From Pezizomycotina sp. ARF18 (taxonomy: Eukaryota > Ascomycota), in assembly GCA_002224055.1 (NCBI GenBank), contig AZLU01000010.1, forward strand, positions 304,409 through 368,408: DNA of 64,000 bases, in the 5' to 3' direction. Made by a program: the position numbers and the translations under genes. Position 1 is the stretch's first letter. The number at the start of each line of letters is the position of its first letter. Below the pieces are notes generated by a model. That model made no database searches, had not been told where the DNA came from, and saw nothing but the letters and a program-made list of their open reading frames with translations. This document shows, piece after piece, positions 11,101 to 22,009 of this stretch.

Positions 11101-14100
11101 TCCGAGTACCTGTTCCGTTGGGCATCGACTTGGAAGCCTGAGCCTTGACGGACTGAGGAGCCCCGACGTTGCTGGTAACCTCGGTGTTGTTGGTTGCCCT
11201 AGCCTCGTTCTCGGCGGCAGCCCTGGCTCGAGCGGCTCTCCGCTGCTCGTTTGCGCTGACGTTCTTCCCTCGCTGCTTCGCGCGCTTTTTCCCTTTCCAG
11301 CTTGAGCTTCTTCTCCTCTTCAGCTTTCTCCCATTTTCTATCGTGCGTCACCCAGCACTGTTTCTCCTCATCCCAATGATGCTTGTCCGGACGCGCCTGC
11401 CAATTGCCATGGATATCTATGTAAAAGGTCTGGGACTCTGTGAATGGCTCCACAGGCGGCGGCTTGTCGTACGGCCCGTCACTTCCTTCCTGATCACTTT
11501 CCTCCCGATCACTGTACTCCTGATCGCTGTCCTCCTGATCAGTCGGTTTGGTGTATGGCTTAAAAACGGGAATTGACAAACCCGAGCCGGACGCAGCGCT
11601 ATCTGCAATCTCCTGTGGGATCTCAATTTCCGCATCTTCTGAAGCTATGGCTTCCGTCCCATCTGCAGCTTTAGCCTCCTCTGAAGCTTCAGCCTCCTCA
11701 GCAGCTTTAGCAGCAGCTTCCTCGGCTTCAGCAGCTTCCTCCTCTGGTGTTTCTGCAGTTTATACTTGGAAAGGTACTTGCCCGACTTTGGGAACTTGGT
11801 TTTAACTTTGACATATCTCAAACCGGTCTGTAAATCTTTCCTTTCAATCTTTTGAGGAATAATCGGATTTCCCCTTTATCCTTTTGAACTTTTTCCCACG
11901 ATCGAAGGTCGACAGAAGGATCCTAATCCTTCAGCCAAGCTTTCTCTTCTTTCTCCCTCATCTCAGATTCAGTTTTACCCCTGTCCGCGGGATCATCGTA
12001 ATCCCTGATGCGGTGTGCAGCGCCTCATGCGCATCTTTCGTCTTCTTCTTTTCGACTGCTTCATTGATCTTGTCGATGGTGTCACGCATCTCCAGCTTCT
12101 TCTTCTCGGCGAGAGCGTTTTCAATCTGGATTTCCTCCTTTGCAGTCAGGGGCTTTTTCTTCAGGAGCGTGTCCACCGTTTGCTTCCTGCTCGTGCCCTT
12201 AGCTACGAGTTGCTGCTCCCTTTTTTGCATTTCGTCCTCTTCAGTCAGCTGTCGAGGCTTGCGCTGTACACTAGGAGCAGCAACGTAGGGGTGCCTGGCA
12301 GCGGTGTTTCCCTGATGAGCCGGCCTATTCTGTCCATTATTGGGCTGGCGATCCCTAGCTTCCTGCTGTAAATTGAAAGAAACGTTAGCATATTTCTTCT
12401 GAGCAATGCTTAAAGCAAAGACGTTAAAGAAAAAGAAACAAGACATGAGGAACGATTGCTACATACCCTGACATTCTCATTGCCGCGAGCCTGCTGGCCA
12501 TTTTGAGAACCCTGCTGAGCAGTGTCATTGGCGCGAGCTTGCTGCTGACCACTTTGAGAACCTTGTTGAGCAGCCTATTAAAATAATCAGTAAATATGTC
12601 CGAAGTAAGGTTTAGAGGAGGGAAGAAATAAATAGAAAAGAGCTCACCTTAGCGTACGAATGACAATTGTTGGCCTGAGCACTCCCAGAACCCTGCTGAG
12701 GGGGCTACACAAGTCAGCATCGAGATGAAATCACAGTGATTGCTAGAATATAAAGGATGTTTAAGACGTACATGTTTAGACGTGGACCATGTTTGGACGA
12801 GCAGTGGAGGCCGCCTGCCCCTGTGACCAGAACCCTGCTGCTGAGGCTTTTGTACTTATCAGTAAAGCAATTCAAACAACCTTGTGTTTGAGGTGAAGAT
12901 CAAAGAATCAAGATAAACTCACCATGGAATTGGGAAGAGCGACAGCAACTTTACCCGAACCCTGCTGCTGGGGCTTTAGATGTTATCAGTAAAAACCATT
13001 CCAAAAATTCATTTCCGTGAAGAAACAAAATATCAAGAGAATCTCACCTTATTCTCGGGACGAGCATTAGAAGCGGCTTGTCCACTATTTCCAGAACCCT
13101 GCTGAGGCGGAGAAGGCTTTTACGAAGAAATCAGTATTAACTACTCTGAAAAACTCGTGTTGAGAGAAATAACTTGAGAATCAAAAGAATGGAACTTACC
13201 TGGGCATCGGCATCGGTTTTGGCACTCTCGGCCTTGAGAAGATTCTCGAGATCGGGGCGTTTCGCAAACAGTTCTCCAACAAAGTCTGGGACATTGGTGG
13301 CAGGTGGCGGCATCTTTAGAGCCTCGGCGTAGCGGCGCTGCTCGGTAGCTTTCTGCTCGGCAGCTTTCTTCTGCTCCTGCTGACGGATTTCCTCGGGGGT
13401 GAAGGGAACAGTCATTCCCGTGGCCTCTTCTGCTCTGCGGTCATAGCAAAAGGATTATATGTGGGAGGCTGGTAAACCTCTTGAGCAGGTGCCGCCTGAG
13501 CCTGGTTGCTAGGAGCGTTAAAGGACTGCTGCTGCTGGGGCCTCTGCTGTTCGTTGTTACGCTGCCCATGCTGTCCAAAAGGCCTGTATTGTTGTTATGG
13601 CCATGATACTGCTGCCCGCCGCGGCGGTTCCTGTTCTGTCCATTGTTACGGTAATGGAACTGCTGCCTATTGTCATAATGATTGGACTGCCTGTTGTCAT
13701 GAGGCTGGTAGCTCTGTCCGGCGTTGTGCCCCTTGTGGCCGTGCTGCTGCTCAGAAGAACGACCATTGAAATCATTAGGTGGAGGGAGCGCGATAAGGCC
13801 TCTTGCCAGAGACCTGAACGTAATTGCCGTTGTTATTCCAAGACGGCTGGCCGTTCCCTTTCTTGGTGGTCTTGATTTTTTTTTAAAAAAAAAAAAACAG
13901 ATTAGCCAGTGTTTCATAGAAGCGGATCATCACGAAGCTCGCAATATGCAATAGATAAAAAAATAAGAAAGGCTAGCAACGAGCAAGCCAGCAAGACATA
14001 TCGACCCATTATAACAACCACGAGGGGATGGTTCGAGCTCCAAAAAAAAAAAAAAAAAAAATAGAATAATGAACATTCTCCAAACGAGCAATAAAAAAAA

Positions 14101-14853
14101 AAGCTTCGCGCAAAGAAATTCTTTCAAGGAAAAATAGATAACATCCATATGAAAAACCACAAGTGTACTCACCTCCCAATTATCCGACTTGATCTGATCT
14201 GCCCTAACGCGCTGCTCCTCAGACGCCTCCCACATGCGCTCCTTGTGGCGTTGATCGCTCTCCTGTTCACGGCGAATAGCAGCATCCCTGTAGGATTTCA
14301 TCCCTTCCCTGGGAATCCTGGAGCTTTCATAGCGTTCAGTGGCCTCACGAGACATGGACCTAGTCCTGCCGCTCTGCTGAGCCTCGTGGTGGCTCTTCGC
14401 GTAATCCTCAAGCCTCATTGGTCCCTTTCCTCCCTGAGTCTTGTCCATGGGGAGATAAAGTGGGGACTGGTGACCTGACCTCTTGTCCTGTGTTTTGCGG
14501 GGGGATAAAGGTTAGCAATATGTCGCAATGAAAAAGCAGAATCTTGAATATAGAGAATATTTGCCATAGAAGCAATAGAAGGAATCGAAAGTGTAGATAT
14601 TAATATGCCATCAACAAGTTTTTAACGGAATATTCCGCAAGCGCAATGGACTCTCCAAGTAATTGAATACACAAAACATCGTAAGCACATCGAAACTGAA
14701 TACATATATTCAAAAAGGGGACAAAAATTTGTAGATCGGCAAACGGTGCGCCATTGACCAGTAATAAGAATGAAACTCGAAATCAAAGGAACAAACGCAA
14801 TGAACCTAAGAAGAAATACTTACAGGGTTTCCTTCAGGGTTGTAGTAAGGCAT
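8178..14853 (-). CDS. Giant low-complexity modular protein, multi-exon, unknown
   Basis: I do not recognise this family. Exon 1 is 14824-14853 (MPYYNPEGNP), with a GTAAGT donor. Exon 2, 14173-14487, encodes a charged segment (LYLPMDKTQGGKGPMRLEDY, later KERMWEASEEQRVRADQIKS). Next comes a Gln/Asn/His-rich exon (13.44-13.87 kb), a helical segment ending KTDADAQ at 13200, and five repeated mini-exons (12467-13116). A long exon follows (from 12365) with a Lys/Glu coiled-coil-like part, an Ala/Glu-rich acidic part, QDSDQEYSDREESDQE-type repeats and FYIDIHGNWQARPDKHHWDE (11.4 kb). The 8.2-10.9 kb part alternates acidic DYVDSDDE modules with basic PKKAAAKPK modules. The stop is near 8178, uncertain. 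The product may be about 2000 residues; whether it is one gene or two is open. The frame shifts many times. Copies of its modules lie at 40 and 53 kb. A nuclear, nucleic-acid-related role is inference only. Confidence 0.55.
12467..13116 (-). repeat. Array of five repeated phase-0 mini-exons (PQQGSG units)
   Basis: Exons at 13048-13116, 12923-12973, 12772-12846, 12648-12704 and 12467-12574 encode 23, 17, 25, 19 and 36 residues. Each begins with P/A and QQ(Q)GS, e.g. PQQQGSGKVAVALPNSM and PPQQGSGSAQANNCHSYAK; the last contains two units. All five are exact multiples of three with GTRNGN-type donors and AG acceptors, so any can be added or skipped without changing frame. Introns are 67-76 bases, and several share an ATCAGTA motif just inside the acceptor-side end on the plus strand. 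The unit length is 127-143 bases. Confidence 0.8.
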
Positions 14854-14869
14854 CTTTCTGATTATTAGA

Positions 14870-15360
14870 CCTGTTTTAAACGGATATAAGAAAACTTTTG
14901 AAAAAGTGATGACTGTAATAATGATTATTAGCAATGCTCAGTATCACTTAAGACAAGTAAATAGGAAAGTGGTAATTGTGTACTAGACCGATCCGAGCAA
15001 AGCTCCAGGACCTTTCACAAGCATTTGAAATAAAAGTTGATTGCGGATAATACTTACGAGGGTGAAGAAAATAGATGTAAGGCGGATTGTGATGAAAAAT
15101 GTTTTGTATAACAGAAACTGAAATGTGATGACTGTAACAGAATTATTATTAGCAGCGCTGTGATATCACGCAGGACGAGTCGTAGAAGGTATTATAACGA
15201 TCTTAACAAAGCACCAGGATCTTTTATAAGCAGTTAAATAAGAAAGACGACCGCAGATAGTACTTACCAGTAAAAGTTATGAGACGGATTTTAGTGATAA
15301 TTTTTGTATAACAGAAACAAAACAATATAAAAAACGCAATAGTAAGACTGTAATAATAAA
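14870..15360 (-). repeat. Two to three tandem units of about 205 bases in the 5' region
   Basis: Blocks at about 14990-15190 and 15195-15360 align along their length: a GATC..AAAGC.CCAGGA.CTTT..AAGCA stretch, then a minus-strand GTAAGT-like donor (at 15057 and 15262), then TTTTTGTATAACAGAAAC. A partial third unit at 14872-14960 matches the TGATGACTGTAA..ATTATTAGCA part. The conserved donors suggest repeated 5' UTR exon/intron units of the gene starting at 14853 (inference). Confidence 0.65.
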
Positions 15361-15904
15361 AAAAAGGACTTTCTTTTTTTTTAACTTTTTATCTTTTTCA
15401 AAGCAGTAAAAATGTAATAATTGAGACGGTTCGACAACAAACGGTCTCTTGTCTTTTTCTTTATAAAAAAAATCGATAACTTCTTTCTTAACAGTTTTCA
15501 CCCCCAAAAGAATCTTTCTTTCTTTCTGATAGATTTGTCAAGTGGTTTAGTAACACGAGAGAAAGGAAGAGTGAAGTAGTAAAACGTATAGACGTTGTTA
15601 GCAGTTTTTTGAGAGCTTTGGAAGAGAATTTTCTTTTTTTGTGAGAGCGCTTTTTAGAAATTTTGTTTGTGTTAGTTGTTTCGTGGTGGCGAGAAGGGGA
15701 AAAGTTTCTGGAGGGGCATGGTGGGAGGTGAGTAATTGTAGTTAGCAGCAAAAAAAAAAATGTTTTTTACTAAGGGCTAATTCTTTTTTTTTTTTTTGTC
15801 CCTTGGCAGTTTTTATAGGCAGAATAAATAAATAAAACAACTTCACTGTAATAGCCCTTATTATTATTATTTTTATATTTCAATGTTTGCTCTTAGGGCT
15901 CGAA

Positions 15905-16320
15905 ACCCTCCGTGGTGGGTTTTCTTTAACTCCTGTAACTTCGTGTTCACGATCTTGTACATTCTGCTTGTTTTCTGTAGATCTAAATTGGGCTTATTGA
16001 ATCAGTCCTCTATACTAAATCCGTTATGCTAAACCTAACTTAAGATTTTTCTCGTCATCGGGACGCACACCCTAAAAGTGTGGGCGAGTTTCCACCTTGT
16101 ATGACTTTATGTTCACCGTCTTGTGTATTCCACGTATATTCTATATTCATACGTGCAATCCCAATTTCATTCCCCTAACAGCGTACACTAAGTTCAACTC
16201 ATCGTCCCAGGATATTTACCCCGCATTGCGAGTGAATTCTTCACCTTCCGTAACTCCATGTTCTCGATTTTGTAATTGTAAAATTGAGCTAGTGTCCTCT
16301 ATATACCTGATTCAACGTTG
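15905..16320 (+). repeat. Three diverged tandem repeats, period about 145-165 bases
   Basis: Three blocks at about 15908-15964, 16075-16134 and 16220-16279 share a plan: a TTC.CC/TTTAAC segment, GTAACT or GTATGACTT, TGTTCACGATCTTGTA or a close variant, followed by a CTAA..TCAAC-rich linker. Identity is moderate and no open frame spans them. Confidence 0.55.
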
Positions 16321-18021
16321 ACTCACATCCACTTGATAATCTGTATTTAGTCTAACTAAAGGTAGTTCTTAGTTCTGAGAAATATAACACTGGGGCTCAC
16401 TCTGGCAGGAGACTGGGCTCATGAGAATCTATGTCTGCGACATGAACCGTATAGATTGGTTTTTGTTCCATGGATCCAATTTGCTGAAGAATTTTTCTTC
16501 GTCGCCAGTTTTCATTTTCTTATTTTTTTTAAACCTCTAGAATACACAAGTTCAAATAATGATGTACGATCGAGTACCGCGGAGACTGGCGACTAAGCAC
16601 GCATGTGTTCGACTGAGGGCCTTTTGAATATGTATAAAAATACAGACTTATCCATCGGTAAAAATTATACAGGCTCATAATCCCCAATGAATATTATTTT
16701 CAACACGAGAACAATATTCCATTATATTACAACGTTAAATGTGCACTCCCACTATAAAAAACGTGTATACCGATGATGCACAGTCTAGAAAAAAAAGGGG
16801 GGGGGGCGTACAGATACGTGCTACAGGCTTAAGTATTTAATGATAGATAATCTTTTTTTTTTTTGCGTTCGCCAGTTTCGACGCTATTTAATGCAAGGTA
16901 ATTCACGCACATATCTCAATTCCTACAGGCACAACGATTTTGTTGTCAAGTCGTGTCAACGATTCCATTCTAAGAGGCGCTATGCTAAAGGCTAGATAAC
17001 AGTCTCGCTGGAGGACCTTCTGATCAAGTAGGAAAAAAACAAAGAAGCCGAAATAATAAAGGGAAAAGGGAAGAGAAAAAGAGGAGAAAGAACAAAAAAT
17101 GGGGCGGGATTAAAGTTAAAGAATAGAGAGACAAGGGAAGAAAATGTGGTGAAGAAAAGGTTTTCGCTAAGGGTTACAGAGTAGGTAGTAGGTTTGAGGA
17201 TTGTTAGGAGGTAAGTTATGGTAAAGGTGTCTGTTTGGTAGGCGGTCGTCAAGGGGGTAAGTATGAGTAGGAGAATCAGGCAGTTGCGGGGTTACACAAA
17301 CGAATGGCTTATATATTTCCCGTATAACCATCGAAGTACTGATGGTGTATGTGGTGGGGTAAAAAACAGTGGATGAGGGTTGAGGGGTAGTGAATGACAA
17401 AGAAATAGTGGCTAAGAAATATTTTCAGGACAAGAAACAAAATCAAAAAAAAGGAAAGAAACATGCAGAGTTAAGGGATAAGATCGTTATATAAAGACGC
17501 TAGAATGAAGACTGGAATATAGTTGAACACAATGAACAGTTATTCACCTTATTGGTGTGCTTGTGTCGTGAGATTTTGATGAAGTACTCAACCAAATGCT
17601 TAAAGAAAAAATCTTGAAAAATATTGTGATGGCAAATAAAAAAGACAAAAGAAAGGACGCTAAGGGAACAACTGGAAAACGATAAACGTTGTTTAAAAGG
17701 AAACACAAAAATATCCTCGGTGTGAACTATTCCTGAAAGAGTCCACAAGTTGATCAAAACTCCGGTGTCGTCATTTCACGGCTGTTGTTGACCATGAAAT
17801 AGTAGTAATTGCATCGTAAAAATAGGCGGACAAATTTTTTTTTTTTTTTTTTTTTTTGCGTATCTGTGGTTAAGAAATTCCAAGATGTGAAGGTGAATCC
17901 GAGATTTAACCGTTCTGGTCGCCTTCCAAGAATTCATTCGAGCGCTCTCCTTCCAAATGCTTGTACTTAAAACCTTTGATACCGCCATTATGCAGTGGTT
18001 TTTTGCGTTTGGCAACGTGCC

Positions 18022-19894
18022 TCACCATACCTTGATGTTTGCCATGGACCTAGAGCCGCTTCCCTTAGACAATATACCTCGATTTGCTAGCTGATGCGGT
18101 GCTTTGTCAAGGGACCCCTGTCGAGATTGTGGAGAGGCTCGATGAGTGTAGTCAATCCGAGAATACCGAGAGGTTGATTGCGGCGACTCACGGAGCTCAG
18201 CAAGTCTGCTGGCGAATTGAGCGGCGCGTATCGCGCTAATTGGAGTCGGCGTACTTTGATGTGTACCAAAGCTATGGGAAGAAAGTGGTTTGGTGGAATG
18301 GATCGATGCCATCTCAACACCGCAGTCCTCGCTTGAGTCAGAGGAAGGACTGCGGACATCGTTCCGATAGACGGTTTGCCCTTGTGGAGTGGAGGCTCCT
18401 TGGCGTTGAGAGGATTTCTGCCGAATGGCTCATCACTTGGACTCTCCTTGATGCTGGCGAGGGAGGGAGGCATAGCGCAACTACTACTTCTCCTCCTTCT
18501 ACATTTTCCAACTTCAGAAGGAGCCGCCTCCATCGAGGGCGTTTTGATCCCAAGATACATGGATATATCTGGGTTGATTGGCGACATGTCTCGTCTGGGG
18601 AGCTGTCATCGTTGTCGCTATAAACTGAAATATCTGGATGGACTGGTGACATCTGTTCATCCTCGGATTTACTCTCCGCGACGACGCTGACAGAAATCTC
18701 CAGAAGACTAGGAAGAAGAGCAACCGTTTCCTTCGGAGCAATCGTTTCTTCGGTCCCTGGAATGGCTGCGGAAATATAGTTCGGTTCGATGGGGAACATT
18801 TCTTCGTTGGCGGCATCTTCGGCGGCGCATTGGAGAGCCATCTGGGACATCGGCTTTCCGGGCTGACCAGCCATACCTTGTTTGACAGCCATGACAAGGA
18901 ACTCATCTTCTTGCTCAAGGGACTCAGCGCTAAATTCGGACTCGGTATCGCTTTCCCAGACGGTGTTTATAGGCGGGGCGCGACGGAGTACCGGCCTCTG
19001 GTTGTAGATAGGCATTCTGTTGGTGGCTAGCAGCTTATGCGAGCGCCTATAAATTTAAAAGACCATCACAAGTTAATAAGAAGTTCAAATACCTTCTTAA
19101 GAAGCCCCCCCCCAAAAAAAAAAAAAAAAAAAGCATACCTTCCGTCGAAGAAAAGACTTTGCAAAGCCGGCATTTTCCCTCCGACTTTCGAAACACCGCC
19201 GTGCCACATTTGTCCATTCAAGTCTGCGGAGTATCCCATACCAAGCGCCTTAAGCTTGCGGGTAAGGGTAGTTTCATCTTCCAGATTGTTCAGACGCCGA
19301 GCAAACGAAGGCTTCATGCCCATGTTACGGTAGGCCATGACCCTCCACTGTGGTGCTGTGATAATGTGTTCCTCTAAAGATCCTGCCTGAAGTGGGCATG
19401 TTGGGTTCCCGTTCCAAATTTTTCGTCAGGACGGCTTCGTTGAATTTGTGAGAGGCATCGGCCCTGATCTGGTTGGTGAAAGCCATTTCCTTTTCCAGCC
19501 ACTCCGTATGTTGTCCCAGGTCAACCGGTGCAGGAGTTGTGTCCGGTTCTGTGTATTCTTTGGTGTCACCGTAGCCGAGGGCGAAATGAACGACGCCGGT
19601 TTGTTCCTTGTCATCGATGATACCATCGAGTTTGGGATATTTCTCGAGCGCAGAGCTGAGGAGAGACTTTCTGGATTGTGGCGTGAGGTATCTGCCGTCC
19701 ATGACCAGCTTGGAGAGCGATTCGTCCTCAGTAGGGGGTGGCGGCTTCTTCATGAAAGTAGCTCGGCCCGCTTTGACGCAGGCGTCGCATGGGTGGAGGT
19801 CGACCTGATCCCTACTATTCTTGCTGCAAGAACAGGACCTGGCAAAGGTCGTATCCCGGTGGAACAACCGTTGAAAGTCGTCGTGACGATACAC
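18022..19894 (-). CDS. Charged protein with SPxxPDIS repeats, unknown
   Basis: The start is the ATG at 19894 (MYRHDDFQRLFHRD). A Cys cluster follows (CSCS, then HPCDAC, suggestive of a metal site), then a helical region (LTPQSRKSLLSSALEKYPKL) and HTEWLEKEMAFTNQIRADAS. One intron at 19047-19138 has a GTATGC donor and TAG acceptor. The second exon is acidic and Ser/Pro-rich, with a repeated motif (MSPVHPDIS and MSPINPDIS, near 18.58-18.65 kb), then a basic tail ending in GSRSMANIKVW before the stop at 18022. Frame changes of the one-base type occur near 19.39, 19.34, 18.59 and 18.37 kb. I know no relative. The N-terminal Cys/His-rich part and disordered tail could suit a nuclear adaptor, which is speculation. 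Confidence 0.6.
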
Positions 19895-21063
19895 ATATTG
19901 CTGGTTGCCGAAAATAGTATAGAGTTTGAAGTAGATGTTTGTTATTTATGGAAGGGGATCTCGTGTCTCTCTTCCTGAAAAAGGGAAGATAAATAATACG
20001 ATCGGGATGGAGGACGTGATCTTCCTAATAGGAGTTTTTGCGGAGTTTTGTTTGAAGGAATGGATGCTGAGGCCGCGATGATCTTCAAAAGCGGCTTCGG
20101 GGGAGATAAGCGTATTCTTTCTGAGATTTTCTTTTTTCAAAACAGAATAAAATAAGATAAAAATGTGAAAAAAAAAAGGACGCTCGACCCTTTCTTTCTC
20201 TTCTCAAAGGTTCTGGAAGGGAAGGCGATGATGCTAAGGGGGGGGGGGGGTGAGAATATCGGTAGTGAAAAAGAACAGTAAGAATGCAATACCGCAAAAA
20301 GATGCCCAAATAACAGTGATAGAATAAGGATGCTGATAAATATCAAAGGATAATAAACGACGCTGATGAAAAAACAACAAGTCGCTGCACTCGACCAGAA
20401 CTACTTCAAACAACGGATCGAGAAGACTCTAACGCGGAGAAAGTGTTAATGATCAAATAATCAAGAGAAAGGTAGAATAACAGAAGAAAATAAATATAAG
20501 TATTCTCCGAGAGGTGAGCTTTGCGATCCGTTGTGAGGAGGATAGCATAACACAACCCCGATTGAATCGATGATTTTTGATAAGAGGGATATTTGTTTGA
20601 TTCTTTTGTTTGTGATGGTGATGAAAAGGTGAGATAAAGGAAGAGGAGAGAAAAAAAAATAATTACAGTACCCTTTTTTTTTTTTTTTTTTTTCTTCTTC
20701 CTTTTTCCCCAAAGGCGCGCATATTTTACCTTTCCCTATTGCACTGAAAAATCAATTTATGACTATTTTCTTCTAGAAATCAAAAAGTATTATTTTCTGG
20801 TATGCTAGCATTGTTCACGAGACATGTGCGGTGATAGAGTTCTACAAGTTTTTTTTTTTTTTAAGCTCTCTAAAGCGTTTGGTCAGGAGGGAAACGCGCC
20901 TTCTAACTCTAATTATGTCGTTGTTGTGGTGGTGATTTCGCTTAGATCGCGACCTTCAATTCACAGATCGATCATCTTATTATTGCTCTTTTTTTTTTGG
21001 TGGTCGAGTCTGGCCTGTTTGTTCTTGCAAGATATATCGTTTACCAGTATAATCATAATCGTC
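19895..21063. other. Divergent intergenic region, likely promoters
   Basis: It separates a minus-strand gene and a plus-strand gene, so it should hold both promoters. It contains a G run at 20239-20250, a T run at 20672-20692 and another near 20851. No gene is supported. Confidence 0.4.
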
Positions 21064-21969
21064 ATGAACTTTCGCTTCTCTACCAAGGACAAGAAGAATC
21101 ACGATCCTGAAGAGCTAGATCCAAACTCGCTCTTGTTTCACTAGGTCTAGCTTCGTGATATGACCTTTTTTTTTCGTTTTCTATTCTCTCAGACGTTCCC
21201 TACCATTTCCTTGCTTTACAGAAAATAAAATTAGTTAAAAAGAATCGCTTCAGTCCCGTACCTATTTCCTTTGAGACTTCCGTCGCTGGCATGTACAGGT
21301 TCAGGTTGCAGCCCAGAAGCGTGAGCACCGAGCAACCAACGCTTCCTCCGAGCACAGTGCTTCGAGTCCCAGTCCTGTGCCAGCGAGCTTCGTCCAGCCA
21401 GGCCGGTCTGTAGCCAGCGCCTACGAACCGTCCAGATACCCTAGGCATGGCGGACGGACGAACTACCAAACAATCCTCCCTTCTTCGCTACAGGAAGCTT
21501 ATAGCAGCAGTAGCGGCGGCGCATACAAAACTACACCACCGACCAGCCATAAACGATACTACACGCCCATAAGCACATCCTACGGCAGCGGCTTCCTCGT
21601 GAGGCGTACGATTATACTCCGGCGGTCTACATCTAGATCCCCTAGCTCGTCTCCTCCAGTCATCTTTGTCGCCTAAACCAGGTAACAGAAACTCGAATTC
21701 TTCAAACTCGGGACGTCATCACCGATACCACGCGGCGCGGCCATCGTATCGCTTTAGGCATCGCTGCTTGTTCTTGATCCTTTATTTTTTTCGCACTTTA
21801 TCTCTGGAAGGGTCGAAGAACAGGCGCTCGTCGATGGTTGCTGCTATGCGGAGGCTGCCGGACTAGGCCAGGAAGTCAGGACCACGGTCGAATTTGGACG
21901 CGCGACCAAATTCGCTTGGATGACCGCACTAGGTGCGTGGAATACTACGACGCTGCCAAAGACGGTGAG

Positions 21970-22009
<40 letters not shown>

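Larger units (their letters stand above)
14854..18021. other. Upstream region of the giant gene with two tandem repeat families
   Basis: No gene is supported here. Repeats lie at 14870-15360 and 15905-16320. The rest is AT-rich with poly-T at 17827-17857. Hydrophobic minus-strand open frames at 16992-17757 are Phe/Leu/Ser-rich translations of purine-rich DNA. Confidence 0.45.

Noticed and set aside
16992-17757. Hydrophobic open frames on the minus strand
   Set aside because: They are translations of purine-rich, low-complexity DNA and are not connected by splice sites.
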